Below are positions 9,368 to 18,325 of a stretch of 64,000 nt of DNA, in pieces (positions within the stretch are counted from its first letter, which is position 1; every line of letters starts with the position of its first letter). Source of the stretch: Sphingobium yanoikuyae (GTDB lineage: Bacteria; Pseudomonadota; Alphaproteobacteria; Sphingomonadales; Sphingomonadaceae); the NCBI RefSeq assembly GCF_034424525.1, contig NZ_CP139979.1:4363501-4427500 (forward strand). The letters run 5' to 3'. The position numbers and the translations under genes are program-made. The notes under the pieces were generated by a model. The model had not been told where the DNA came from, did no database searches, and saw nothing but the letters and a program-made list of their open reading frames with translations.

Positions 9368-10225
9368 ATGAAATTTGTTCGTTTCGGCCAGCGTGGCCAG
9401 GAAAAGCCCGGCGTGATCGATGCCGAAGGCAAGATCCGTGACCTCTCCGGCGTCGTCGCCGACCTGACGATCGAGAGCCTCGCCGCCGCCAAGGGCGTCG
9501 ACATCGCATCGCTCCCCGTCGTCGATGGCGACCCGCGCTATGGCGTGCCGGTCAAGGGCATCGGCAAGATCGTCGCCATCGGCCTCAACTATGAGGACCA
9601 TGCGATCGAATCCAACCTGCCGATCCCGACCGAGCCGATGATGTTCATGAAGGCGCTGTCGTCGCTCAATGGCCCCAATGACGAAGTGATGCTGCCCAAG
9701 GGCGCGACCCATGGCGACTGGGAAGTCGAACTGGGCGTCGTCATCGGCGAAACCTGCCGCTTCGTGTCGGAAGAAGATGCGCTGTCGAAGGTTGCTGGCT
9801 ATGTCCTCGTCAACGACGTGTCGGAACGCTTCAACCAGAAGCAGCGCGGCACCCAGTGGAGCAAGGGCAAGGGCCATGACACCTTCTGCCCGGTCGGCCC
9901 CTGGCTGGTGACCGCCGACGAAATCGGCAACCCGCAGGATCTCGACATGTATCTCGACGTCAATGGCGCGCGGATGCAGACCGGCAATACGAAGACGATG
10001 ATCTTCAACGTCGCCCAGCTCATCTCCTATGTCAGCGAATATATCACCCTCTATCCGGGTGACCTGATGATCACCGGCACCCCTCCGGGCGTGGGCGAGG
10101 GCAAGAAGCCCGAAGCCGTCTACCTCAAGGCCGGCGACGTCATGGAACTGGGCATCGCCAAGCTCGGCAGCCAGAAGCAGAATGTCGTGGAATGGCGCCA
10201 CCTGGGTGACGAGGTGCTCGGATGA
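9368..10225 (+). CDS. lra6: 2,4-diketo-3-deoxy-L-rhamnonate hydrolase (FAH family)
   Basis: Splits 2,4-diketo-3-deoxy-L-rhamnonate to pyruvate and L-lactate, last step of the pathway. The fumarylacetoacetate-hydrolase fold is shown by GLNYEDHA, the metal ligands Glu119 and Glu121 (DWEVELGVVIG), Asp150 in VNDVSER, and the C-terminal ITGTPPGVGEGKKP. It is 285 residues, as expected. It overlaps the LRA5 start by four bases, coupling dehydrogenase and hydrolase. The L-lactate product explains the nearby lutABC genes. Confidence 0.93.
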   Translation: MKFVRFGQRGQEKPGVIDAEGKIRDLSGVVADLTIESLAAAKGVDIASLPVVDGDPRYGVPVKGIGKIVAIGLNYEDHAIESNLPIPTEPMMFMKALSSLNGPNDEVMLPKGATHGDWEVELGVVIGETCRFVSEEDALSKVAGYVLVNDVSERFNQKQRGTQWSKGKGHDTFCPVGPWLVTADEIGNPQDLDMYLDVNGARMQTGNTKTMIFNVAQLISYVSEYITLYPGDLMITGTPPGVGEGKKPEAVYLKAGDVMELGIAKLGSQKQNVVEWRHLGDEVLG

Positions 10226-10971
10226 GCGTCTTTTCCGGACGCTATGAAGGTCGCTGCGCCATCGTCACCGGTGGCGCCTCGGGCCTGGGCAAGCTGGTTG
10301 CCAAGCGCATCGTCGAAGAAGGCGGCAAGGTGGTCCTGTGGGATCTGAATGCCGACGCCCTCGCCGCTGCAAAGGATGAAGTCGGCGCGACCCATGTGGT
10401 TGCACTCGACGTCTCCGATCAGGCCGCCGTCGCCGCCGCCGCCAAGGCCAGCGCGGATGCGCTCGGCAAGATCGACGTCCTCGTCTGCTCGGCCGGCATC
10501 ACCGGCGCGACCGCCACGGTGTGGGACTATCCGGTCGACAGCTGGCAGCGGGTGATCGACATCAACCTCAATGGCCTCTTCTACTGCAACCGCGAAGTCG
10601 TGCCCTTCATGCTCGAAAACGGCTATGGCCGGATCGTCAACCTCGCCTCGGTCGCAGGCAAGGAAGGCAATCCCAACGCCAGCGCCTATTCGGCCAGCAA
10701 GGCCGGCGTCATCGGCCTCACCAAGAGCATCGGCAAGGAACTGGCGGGCAAGGGCGTGATCGCCAATGCCCTGACCCCGGCGACCTTCGAAAGCCCGATC
10801 CTGGAGCAGCTGCCGCAGAGCCAGGTCGACTATATGCGCTCGAAGATCCCGATGGGCCGGCTTGGCCTGGTCGAGGAATCGGCCGCCATGGTCTGCTTCA
10901 TGGCCAGCGAGGAATGCAGCTTCACCACGGCGTCGACCTTCGACACCTCGGGCGGCCGCACCACCTTCTGA
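10222..10971 (+). CDS. lra5: 2-keto-3-deoxy-L-rhamnonate 4-dehydrogenase (SDR)
   Basis: NAD+-dependent oxidation of 2-keto-3-deoxy-L-rhamnonate at C4, giving the substrate of LRA6. The 249-residue SDR has TGGASGLG for cofactor, SAGITGA, and catalytic Y-x3-K in SAYSASKAG. Its ATG lies within the LRA6 stop (ATGA). The dehydrogenase-hydrolase pair without an aldolase indicates the Sphingomonas-type variant rather than the fungal LRA4 aldolase route. Confidence 0.92.
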   Translation: MSVFSGRYEGRCAIVTGGASGLGKLVAKRIVEEGGKVVLWDLNADALAAAKDEVGATHVVALDVSDQAAVAAAAKASADALGKIDVLVCSAGITGATATVWDYPVDSWQRVIDINLNGLFYCNREVVPFMLENGYGRIVNLASVAGKEGNPNASAYSASKAGVIGLTKSIGKELAGKGVIANALTPATFESPILEQLPQSQVDYMRSKIPMGRLGLVEESAAMVCFMASEECSFTTASTFDTSGGRTTF

Positions 10972-11040
10972 TCCAGCCCTCTACGCGGCGCGACCGGCCA
11001 TCCAAGAGCCCGGCGCGCCGCGATTTATGCCAGTTTCTCC

Positions 11041-11090
11041 CGTTCGCCCTGAGCCTGTCGAAGGGCAGGCTGAGCGAAGTCGAAGCCTTC
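11041..11090. repeat. Dispersed repeat (TTCGCCCTGAGC...GTCGAAGGGC type)
   Basis: In the 175-bp gap between LRA5 and LRA2. TTCGCCCTGAGCCTGTCGAA and following GGGC can pair, and GCTGAGCGAAGTCGAAGCC follows. A related copy lies at 45351-45383. This is a common sphingomonad intergenic repeat. No promoter was recognised in the rest of the gap. Confidence 0.7.
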
Positions 11091-11146
11091 GCCACGCTCG
11101 GCCCGAACGGAAAAGAGGCTGCTGAACTGTTCATGGGAGAGGACGC

Positions 11147-12049
11147 ATGATCCCCTTTGTCGATGCCCATATCCATCTGTGGGATCTCCACCATATCCGC
11201 TACGATTGGCTGAGCCCGCCCTTTTCGGACGATGGCCCCAATGGCAGCGTCGAGCCGATCGCCCATGACTATGGCGTCGCCCAATATCGCGAAGACCTTG
11301 CCCGCTGGAACGTCATCGGCGCCGTCCATGTCGATGCCGGCGCGGCTGCGGAAAGCGCGCTGCGCGAGACCCAGTGGCTCGACACGCTTGCCGCCGTCGA
11401 TGGCCTCCCCACCGGCTTCGTCGCCTTCGCCGCGCTCAACGACCCGGATGTCGATGCGCTGCTGGCCGCACAGGCCGCCCATCCCCGCGTCAAGGGCATC
11501 CGCCACATCGTCAACTGGCATGCCGATCCCCAGCGCACCTATGGTCCGGTCGATCTCACCGTCGATCCGCAATGGCAGGCGGGCTATGGCCTGCTCGCCA
11601 AACATGGCCTCTCCTTCGACCTGCAATGCTATCCGGGGCAGATGCCCGGCCTCGTCCCGCTGATCGAGCGGCATCCCGACATCCCGGTCATCATCAACCA
11701 TATGGGCATGCCGGTGCTGACCGATCCGGATGGCCTCAACGACTGGCGCCGGGGCATGAAGGCGCTCGCCGCGCTGCCCCATGTCGCGGTCAAGCTGTCG
11801 GGCATGGGCTTCATCCGCCGCGACTGGACCATGGCCGGCATCGCGCCGCTGGTGCATGAGGCGATCGACATGTTCGGCGTCGACCGCTGCGCCTTTGCCA
11901 GCGACACGCCGACCGACAAGCTGTTCGGCCCGATCGACCGTTACATGGAATCCTATCACGCCATCGTGTCGGATTTCCCCGAAGCCGATCGCCGCGCCAT
12001 GTTCGCCGGCAACGCCAATCGCCTCTATCGTCTGGGACTTGCGCTATGA
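11147..12049 (+). CDS. lra2: L-rhamnono-1,4-lactonase (amidohydrolase 2 family)
   Basis: Opens L-rhamnono-lactone to L-rhamnonate. The 300-residue amidohydrolase has the metal motif HxH at residues 8-10 (FVDAHIHLWD), VKGIRHIVNWH, IINHMGMP and the late Asp in FASDTPTD. A strong GGGAGAGG precedes the ATG. It overlaps rhaT by four bases. Family members also hydrolyse other sugar lactones (for example fuconolactone), but location with LRA1, LRA3, LRA5 and LRA6 supports the rhamnono-lactone assignment. Confidence 0.9.
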   Translation: MIPFVDAHIHLWDLHHIRYDWLSPPFSDDGPNGSVEPIAHDYGVAQYREDLARWNVIGAVHVDAGAAAESALRETQWLDTLAAVDGLPTGFVAFAALNDPDVDALLAAQAAHPRVKGIRHIVNWHADPQRTYGPVDLTVDPQWQAGYGLLAKHGLSFDLQCYPGQMPGLVPLIERHPDIPVIINHMGMPVLTDPDGLNDWRRGMKALAALPHVAVKLSGMGFIRRDWTMAGIAPLVHEAIDMFGVDRCAFASDTPTDKLFGPIDRYMESYHAIVSDFPEADRRAMFAGNANRLYRLGLAL

Positions 12050-13110
12050 CCCCCAATCCCCTGCTCGGCGTCCTCTTCCACTGGCTCGGCGGCTTCGCCT
12101 CGGCCAGTTTCTATGTTCCCTTCCGCGGCGTGAAGCGCTGGAACTGGGAGATTTTCTGGCTGACCGGCGGCATCTTCTCCTGGGTGATCGCGCCCTGGTT
12201 CTTCGCCTCGGTCCAGACCAACGACCTGATGGGCGTGATGGCTCAGGTGCCCTCGTCCGTAGTTGGCTGGTGCATCTTCTTCGGCTTTCTCTGGGGCTTT
12301 GGCGGCCTCACCTATGGCCTTACCATGCGCTATCTCGGCCTCTCGCTCGGCATGGCGGTGGTGCTGGGCCTGTGCACCGTCTTCGGCACGCTGATCCCGC
12401 CGATCTTCGACGGGACGTTCATGACCGAAATTGCCGGAACCCTGCATGGCCAGATCGTCCTGCTGGGCCTGGCCGTCACCGTGCTCGGCATCGTTGTCGT
12501 CGCCCGCGCCGGCGCCCGCAAGGATGCGGCGCTCTCGACCGAACAGAAGGCCGCCGTCGTCGCCGAGTTCGATTTCAAGAAGGGCATCGCCGTCGCCATC
12601 TTCTCGGGCATCATGTCGAGCTGCTTTGCCTTCGGCCTCGCCGCCGGTGAACCGGTCAAGGCGCTGTCGGCCGCCGCCGGCACCGGCCCCTTGTGGACCG
12701 GCCTGCCCACCCTCTGCCTCGTCATGTTCGGCGGCCTCATCACCAACGCGCTCTGGTGCGGCTGGCTGATCGCGAAGAACAAGTCGGCGGGCCAGTGGGC
12801 CGGCGCGCCCGATGCCTCGGGCCAGCGCCCCAAGCTGCTGCCCAATTTCCTGCTCTGCGCGGTGGCGGGCACGGCCTGGTATTTCCAGTTCTTCTTCTAC
12901 ACCATGGGTGAAAGCCAGATGGGCCGCTTCGGCTTCTCCAGCTGGACGCTGCACATGGCCTCGATCATCATCTTCGGCACCTGCTGGGGCTTTGCCTTCC
13001 GCGAGTGGAAGGATGCCGCGCCGGCGGTCCGCCGCATGGTGTGGAGCGGCGTTGGCCTGCTGATCCTCGCCACCCTCATCATCGGCTATGGCAACAGGCT
13101 GGCCAGCTGA
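12046..13110 (+). CDS. rhaT: L-rhamnose/proton symporter
   Basis: Inner-membrane importer of L-rhamnose. The 354-residue, roughly ten-helix protein has the RhaT N-terminus NPLLGVLFHWLGGFASASFY and the segment VPFRGVKRWNWEIFWLTGG. Length is close to E. coli RhaT (344). The start overlaps LRA2 (ATGA) and the stop overlaps the GH43 start (TGATG), so it belongs to the rightward operon. Confidence 0.93.
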   Translation: MTPNPLLGVLFHWLGGFASASFYVPFRGVKRWNWEIFWLTGGIFSWVIAPWFFASVQTNDLMGVMAQVPSSVVGWCIFFGFLWGFGGLTYGLTMRYLGLSLGMAVVLGLCTVFGTLIPPIFDGTFMTEIAGTLHGQIVLLGLAVTVLGIVVVARAGARKDAALSTEQKAAVVAEFDFKKGIAVAIFSGIMSSCFAFGLAAGEPVKALSAAAGTGPLWTGLPTLCLVMFGGLITNALWCGWLIAKNKSAGQWAGAPDASGQRPKLLPNFLLCAVAGTAWYFQFFFYTMGESQMGRFGFSSWTLHMASIIIFGTCWGFAFREWKDAAPAVRRMVWSGVGLLILATLIIGYGNRLAS

Positions 13111-14150
13111 TGCGTCGCTGGCTCGCTGCCCTACTGCTGACGCTCGCCGCCCCGGTGGCGGCGGCCGACGCACCGCTGCTGACATCGCATCTGCGCATCC
13201 ATGATCCCTTCGTCGTGGCGGAGCAGGGGAGCCGAACCTACTGGCTCTTCTCGAAGAATGACCCGGCCGTCACTGGCGATTCGCGCATCGGCATCATGGC
13301 CTATGCCAGCAGCGATCTCGCCCATTGGCAGAAGCCCAAGCTTGTCTTCGCCCTGCCGAAGGACAGCTGGGCCAATGACGGCGGCTGGGCGCCGGAGGTG
13401 CATCGCTGGAAGGGGCGCTATTATCTCTTCGCCACCTTCCACAATGACAAGGCGGCGATCCCCGCCAGCGGCAAGCGCCCCAATTATCGCCGCGCCACCT
13501 TGCTGGCGGTGTCGGACCGCGTCGATGGCCCCTATCAACTTATCCACAAGGGTGAGCCGATCACCGGACCTGATGCCATGACGCTCGACGGCAGCCTCTA
13601 TGTCGACCCGGCCGGCAAGCCCTGGATGGTCTATGCCCATGAATGGCTGCAGATGGGCGTCGGCACGATGGAGGCGCTACCGCTCACGGATGATCTCTCG
13701 CCCGCCGGCAAGCCGCAATTGCTGTTCCGCGCCAATGAAGCCGACTGGGTGATCGGCCAGAAGCAACCCGAAGGGGACATGGGCTATGTCACCGACGGCC
13801 CCGAACTCTATCGCACCAAGACCGGCACCCTGCTGATGCTCTGGTCGAGCTGGGGGAAGGGTGGCTATGTCCAGGCGCAGGCCCGCTCCAAATCCGGCAC
13901 GCTCGCCGGCCCCTGGGAACAGCTTGGCCCGCTCATCATGCAGGACAGCGGCCATGGCATGCTGTTCCATGCCTTTGATGGCAAGCTGATGCTGGTCCTC
14001 CACCGCCCGTTCAAGCGGGCGATCGCCAAATTCTACGAAATGCGCGACGCCGGCGATCGGCTGGAGGTCGTGCGCGAGGCCGTGGAACTGGATGGCGAAG
14101 CCTATCCCACCCATGGCTGCCCGATGGGAGTGTCCGATGCTCGCTGCTGA
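13110..14150 (+). CDS. Exported glycoside hydrolase family 43 protein
   Basis: Secreted or periplasmic five-bladed beta-propeller glycosidase, probably acting on arabinose, galactose or xylose side chains. A Sec signal ends near residue 19 (VAAAD). Proposed GH43 catalytic residues are base Asp32 (RIHDPFVV), the modulating Asp in MTLDGSLYVD and acid Glu in TDGPELYRT. The start at 13110 shares a base with the rhaT stop. It is 346 residues. The subfamily and substrate cannot be fixed by eye. A DnaA-box-like TTATCCACA lies at 13540-13548. Confidence 0.82.
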   Translation: MRRWLAALLLTLAAPVAAADAPLLTSHLRIHDPFVVAEQGSRTYWLFSKNDPAVTGDSRIGIMAYASSDLAHWQKPKLVFALPKDSWANDGGWAPEVHRWKGRYYLFATFHNDKAAIPASGKRPNYRRATLLAVSDRVDGPYQLIHKGEPITGPDAMTLDGSLYVDPAGKPWMVYAHEWLQMGVGTMEALPLTDDLSPAGKPQLLFRANEADWVIGQKQPEGDMGYVTDGPELYRTKTGTLLMLWSSWGKGGYVQAQARSKSGTLAGPWEQLGPLIMQDSGHGMLFHAFDGKLMLVLHRPFKRAIAKFYEMRDAGDRLEVVREAVELDGEAYPTHGCPMGVSDARC

Positions 14151-14955
14151 TCTGGTCTGGCCGCTGCGCGATGCGCCAAGCGGCGCCTTCGTGCTGGAAG
14201 ACGCCAATGCCGCGCCCGAACAGGCGGTCGTCACCGCTGTCGATCGCCCGGTGCTGCTCGGCTATGCGCCTGACAGGCCCAATGGCCGCGCCATGCTCAT
14301 CCTGGGCGGCGGCGGCTATGTCGCGCTGATGGCCGGACGCGAAGGGGTGCAGGTCGCGCAATGGCTGACATCGCTCGGCTATCATGCCTTCGTCCTCGTC
14401 CACCGCTTCCCCCATGCCGGCACCGGTCCCTCCGCGCCGCTCGACGATGCGCTCGCCGCGATGCGGATGATCCGCGCGTCCGATCTGGCGCCCGATGGCG
14501 TCGGCGTCGTCGGCCTCTCCTCGGGCGGCCATCTCGCCGCCTGCCTCGCCACGCATTATCCGGCGGACTGGGGCGATGTCGCGCCGCAGCGGCCCGATGT
14601 CATGGTGATCGGCTATGCGCCCATCTCCACCAATGCCAAGGGCCGCACCATCGTCGCCGACAAGCCGCCGCTGCCGCCGGTGGAAAAGCAGGCGCTCTAC
14701 GACGCGCTTCAGCCCGATGCGCAACTATTGCCCGGCCCGCCGCCGGCCTTCATCGTCTATGCCGGCAATGATCCGGTGGTGCCGGTCGAAAACGCTTATC
14801 GCTTGAGCCGCGCCTGGCAGGATGCGGGCGGCAGCGCGGAACTGCACATCTTCGCCGACGCCCCCCATGGCTTCGCGCTCGACACGCCGGATCAGCCCGT
14901 CTCGCTCTGGCCGCGCCTGTGCGAAGCCTGGCTCAGACAGGTCTGCTTCCTGTAA
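14137..14955 (+). CDS. Alpha/beta hydrolase, acetyl-esterase-like
   Basis: A 272-residue alpha/beta hydrolase in the same broad family as the protein at 4536-5513, but without a recognisable signal peptide. Oxyanion segment GGGGYVALMAGREG, nucleophile elbow GLSSGGH, an Asp in YAGNDPVVP and His in DAPHGFA form the catalytic set. The start MLAADLVWPLRD follows GATGGGAG and overlaps the GH43 end by 14 bases. It may deacetylate imported oligosaccharides in the cytoplasm; the substrate is inference. Confidence 0.75.
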   Translation: MLAADLVWPLRDAPSGAFVLEDANAAPEQAVVTAVDRPVLLGYAPDRPNGRAMLILGGGGYVALMAGREGVQVAQWLTSLGYHAFVLVHRFPHAGTGPSAPLDDALAAMRMIRASDLAPDGVGVVGLSSGGHLAACLATHYPADWGDVAPQRPDVMVIGYAPISTNAKGRTIVADKPPLPPVEKQALYDALQPDAQLLPGPPPAFIVYAGNDPVVPVENAYRLSRAWQDAGGSAELHIFADAPHGFALDTPDQPVSLWPRLCEAWLRQVCFL

Positions 14956-14971
14956 ACGTCGCTGTCATCCT

Positions 14972-15044
14972 GCGCGGGCTTTGATCAGCCCGCGCGGCGC
15001 CTGAGCGTTTCAAGCTGCCGATGCGTCAGCATCCTGGCAGCTTG
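14972..15044. terminator. Two hairpins between convergent operons
   Basis: GCGCGGGCT-TTGATC-AGCCCGCGC at 14972-14995 and CAAGCTGCC...GGCAGCTTG with an inner ATGC/GCAT at 15011-15044. They lie between the rightward rhamnose operon and the leftward LacI gene, so they probably terminate both. Neither has a long T run. Confidence 0.6.
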
Positions 15045-15047
15045 GAA

Positions 15048-16097
15048 TCAATGCCGTGAGGGCACGGCATCGGACTGGCGCCGGATCAGCTGATAATCCA
15101 GCTTCACCCGGCCCAGCGCCTCTTCGCCGGCGCCATCGTCCTGGCTGCTGAAATGGGCGCCCAGCAGGCCGATCGCCTCGCGCGCCATGTCTCGGATCGG
15201 CTGGCGGATCGTCGTCAGCGCCGGCCAGATCGCGCTCGCCAGCGGCGTGTCGTCGAAACCGCAGATGGTGATGTCGCCCGGCACGTTGATACGCCGCTGA
15301 TGCGCCACCGTGATCGCCGCCGCCGCCATATCGTCATTGCAGGCAAAGATGGCGCTGGGCGGCGTGTCGAGGCTCAGCAATTGCTCGGCCGCGTCCAGCC
15401 CCGATCGATAGGAAAAGTCGCCCGGCACGATCCAGCGCTCGTCCAGCCTTATCCCCCGGTCGGCCAGGCAATCGCGAAAGCCCTGCAGGCGCCGGGCGCT
15501 GGCGCGGTGGCGGATATTGCCGGAGATGAAGCCGATCTGCCGATGGCCAAGGTCGATGAGGTGCCGGGTCAGGTCATAGGCGGCATGGCGGTCGTCGGTC
15601 CCCACCGCCAGCATGCCGGGCACATCGCCATCGGGCGCGATGCCGACCACGGCGATGTCGCGCGCCTGCAACGCCTCGACCAGTTCGGCCCAGTCGCACA
15701 GCGGCGGCGGCAGGATGACGCCGGCGACATGCGCCTTCGACACCTGATCGACGATCTCCTTGGCAAAGGCGCCCGGCGCGCATTGCTCGACCACCAGATG
15801 CAGATGGCGCTGCGGCGCTTCGCCCAGCGCGCCGAGCAGCAACTCGCCCAGATAGGCCGATGTCGTCGAATTGCTGTGCAACAAGGCCACCCGCCGGTCG
15901 GCACTGCCCACCAGCGCGCGCGCCGACGCATTGGGCACATAACCCAGATCCTTGACCGCCTGCTCGACCGCCTGTTGCGACTTGGCGCTGACCAGCGCCT
16001 TGCCGTTGATCGCGCGTGACGCGGTCATCATCGACACGCCGGCACGGGCGGCGACCTCGCGGATCGTGGGCGGCTTCTTCTTCGCGGCTTTCTGCAT
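15048..16097 (-). CDS. LacI-family transcriptional regulator
   Basis: A 349-residue LacI/GalR repressor: N-terminal helix-turn-helix PTIREVAARAGVSMMTASRA, hinge around residue 55, then a periplasmic-binding-like effector domain with FACNDDMAAA and GFDDTPLASAIWP. ATG at 16097 is chosen; a GTG three bases upstream is equally readable. It is the last gene of a leftward run after GPH transporter, SGNH and GH43-like genes, so it may respond to a glycoside brought in by that transporter. Confidence 0.9.
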   Translation of the reverse strand: MQKAAKKKPPTIREVAARAGVSMMTASRAINGKALVSAKSQQAVEQAVKDLGYVPNASARALVGSADRRVALLHSNSTTSAYLGELLLGALGEAPQRHLHLVVEQCAPGAFAKEIVDQVSKAHVAGVILPPPLCDWAELVEALQARDIAVVGIAPDGDVPGMLAVGTDDRHAAYDLTRHLIDLGHRQIGFISGNIRHRASARRLQGFRDCLADRGIRLDERWIVPGDFSYRSGLDAAEQLLSLDTPPSAIFACNDDMAAAAITVAHQRRINVPGDITICGFDDTPLASAIWPALTTIRQPIRDMAREAIGLLGAHFSSQDDGAGEEALGRVKLDYQLIRRQSDAVPSRH

Positions 16098-16143
16098 CAC
16101 CTGACGTCCTAGCCGGTTTTCCCGGCAAGGAAAATCGCGGCGA

Positions 16144-17109
16144 TCAGGGCTTTAGTCGTATATGCGCCGGCGCATCGCGATCGACGCTGACGATCCCGTC
16201 CTTCTCGGTCAGTTCGGCGATCTGCAGCACCGACCGCCGCTTCCAGTCGGGATTGGCCTTCGCCTCATCCTCGCCCTCCTGATGGACGAAATAGATGATA
16301 TAGGCGCGGTCGCCCGACACGATGATGTCGGGATGCTGGCCCTTGGCCCGGTCGGTCGGCGCCTTGCCCGGTGTCGCGAGGATATAGTCCGGCTGGCGCG
16401 TCCAGTGCGTCCCGTCGTCGGATCGCATCACCAGCAGCCCCTTCCACGCGTCGGAGATCAGCCAATATTTGCCCTTCCAGCGAAACGCCTTGGGGCCTTC
16501 GCCCGGCGTGTCGGTCAGCCGGTCCTTGACGCTCCAGTGAATGAGGTCGCTGCTGTCAGCGGTGCGGATCGCCTTGTTCATCCGCTCGTCGTTGAAGAAC
16601 AGCCGATAGCCGCCGCCCGGCAAGGCGAGGACACTGGCATCGATCACCCGGTCGGAGCCGAGATCGAGCCGCTCGCCACAGGTCCAGCTTTTGAGGTCCG
16701 GGCTGGTCAGATGGACGATGAAGCGCGGCGCATTCCAGTCGCGATAGATGCCCGGCACCACCGTCAGCCACATATGCCACTGGCCTTCCAGCCATTGCAC
16801 TTCGGGCGCCCACAGCGTCTCGCCGGTGCAACGGGTCGGGATCGTCGCGGTGCCGCTATAGCGCCATTTCGCGCCATCCTTCGACCGCGCCGTGCCGATC
16901 GCCGTGCCATGGACCCAGCGGACATCCTTGGCGTCTTCCATCGGCAGGTCGGCGCGGCGATTGGTGTAGAACATCACCCATTCGCCGCTCTTGCGATCAT
17001 AGACGGTCGACGCATCGGCCGCACCATCATGCACCGGATCACGCAGTAGTGGCTTGGGCGCCACCGGCCCACTCGCGGCGGCGGCCATCAACAGCAGCGA
17101 TGCGATCAT
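16144..17109 (-). CDS. Exported GH43-like beta-propeller glycosidase
   Basis: A 321-residue protein with a short signal peptide (MIASLLLMAAAASG) and the beta-propeller pattern of the GH43/GH117-type superfamily: RDPVHDGAADAS near the N-terminus, MFYTNRRADLP, WAPEVQW, DASVLALPGGGYRLFF and GPKAFRWKGKYWLISDAWKG. The start overlaps the SGNH gene (ATGA). The family fold is clear, but the exact GH family and substrate are not. It is probably co-expressed with the transporter at 18326-19840. Confidence 0.72.
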   Translation of the reverse strand: MIASLLLMAAAASGPVAPKPLLRDPVHDGAADASTVYDRKSGEWVMFYTNRRADLPMEDAKDVRWVHGTAIGTARSKDGAKWRYSGTATIPTRCTGETLWAPEVQWLEGQWHMWLTVVPGIYRDWNAPRFIVHLTSPDLKSWTCGERLDLGSDRVIDASVLALPGGGYRLFFNDERMNKAIRTADSSDLIHWSVKDRLTDTPGEGPKAFRWKGKYWLISDAWKGLLVMRSDDGTHWTRQPDYILATPGKAPTDRAKGQHPDIIVSGDRAYIIYFVHQEGEDEAKANPDWKRRSVLQIAELTEKDGIVSVDRDAPAHIRLKP

Positions 17110-18296
17110 TTGAACAGCCTGAGATCAAAGGCATCGGCCATGACGCGGAACCCTTCGTCATTGGGGTGCAGCGCGTCGCCGACATCATAGGGCTTAGCCA
17201 TGCGCGACGGATCGGCCGGGTCGGCCACCGCCCTGGCCAGGTCGACGAAGCCGTCGGCCTCCTTGGTCGTGCGGATCCACTCATTGACGGCGATGCGCAC
17301 CGCATCGCCCTCCGCGCTCCAATAGCCCGCGCCCTTGTATGGCAGGATGGTCGCCAAAATGACCTTGATATTGCGGTCATGCGCCCGCGCGATCATCTGG
17401 CGATAGGCGCCGATGACGGTCTGCGGCGTCAGCATCGGGCGCTTGTCGCGCGCGGCCCCGCCCAAATCATTGACGCCTTCCAGAATGACGACATGGGTGA
17501 CGCCCGGCACTGCCAGCACATCGCTGTCGAACCGCGCCAGCGCATTATAGCCGTCCGCCTCGCTCAGCAGTCGGTTGGCGCTGATCCCGGCATTGGCCAC
17601 GCCGACGCTCTTGCGGCCCGCCTTCTGCAGCCGCTCGGCCAGAAGGTCGGGCCAGCGTCGGTTGCTGTCGGAGGTAGCGCGCACGCCGTCGGTGATGGAA
17701 TCGCCCAGCGTCACGATCGCCGTGCCGCGCTTGGCATTGTCGACCTCGACCGCCGAAATCACCACGCGCGGCCCGATGACGGTCGGGCTGGTCAGCGTCT
17801 CCGCACCGGTCTGGTCGCCCGGCGCGGTCCAGGTGGTCGCCGCCGAATAGCTATGCACCGTCGCATCCGCCGCGCCCTGCGGCAGATGGATGGAAATGCT
17901 GATCCGGGTCAGCGGCTTGACCGCCAGGTCGATGGGATCGCTCAGCAGCGGCGCACGCGCGGGGATGGTCGCGCCCTGCGCCTGGTTGAAGGTCACGACA
18001 TGGTCGCTGCCCGGCACGATCGCGCCATTCTCGCCGGCCAGCGCGACATGCACGCTGCCCACCAGCAGCGGATTGACCGACATCTCGTTCGACAGGCGGA
18101 TGCGGATGCGCTGCCCGCCGCTCGACAGGCGCACGACCTGGCGGACGGTGCGATCGTTGAGATCGGGATGCTTCTCGGGCGGGGCGCGGTTGACCAAAGG
18201 CGCTGCCATCCAGCTGCGCGACCAATATTGGGCCTGCGCCGGCGTTGCCGCGACCATCGCCAGCAGCGCCGCACCCAACAGCATCCTCTTGCCCAT
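17106..18296 (-). CDS. Exported SGNH/GDSL hydrolase with N-terminal beta domain
   Basis: A 396-residue exported protein with signal MGKRMLLGAALLAMVAATPAQA. Residues about 25-190 form a beta-rich domain. The SGNH domain follows: nucleophile Ser in VTLGDSITDGV, Gly in NAGISANRLL, VILEGVNDLGG, and the Asp-x-x-His of GDALHPNDEGF. Domain layout resembles esterases that work on polysaccharide or glycoside esters. It lies 29 bases after the GPH transporter gene in the same direction. Confidence 0.82.
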   Translation of the reverse strand: MGKRMLLGAALLAMVAATPAQAQYWSRSWMAAPLVNRAPPEKHPDLNDRTVRQVVRLSSGGQRIRIRLSNEMSVNPLLVGSVHVALAGENGAIVPGSDHVVTFNQAQGATIPARAPLLSDPIDLAVKPLTRISISIHLPQGAADATVHSYSAATTWTAPGDQTGAETLTSPTVIGPRVVISAVEVDNAKRGTAIVTLGDSITDGVRATSDSNRRWPDLLAERLQKAGRKSVGVANAGISANRLLSEADGYNALARFDSDVLAVPGVTHVVILEGVNDLGGAARDKRPMLTPQTVIGAYRQMIARAHDRNIKVILATILPYKGAGYWSAEGDAVRIAVNEWIRTTKEADGFVDLARAVADPADPSRMAKPYDVGDALHPNDEGFRVMADAFDLRLFK

Positions 18297-18325
18297 GTCC
18301 CTCTCCCTTATTGTCTGACCGGCCC

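Noticed and set aside
7997..10201. A 734-codon open frame opposite LRA3 and LRA6
   Set aside because: Shadow of two clearly coding genes and their divergent promoter.
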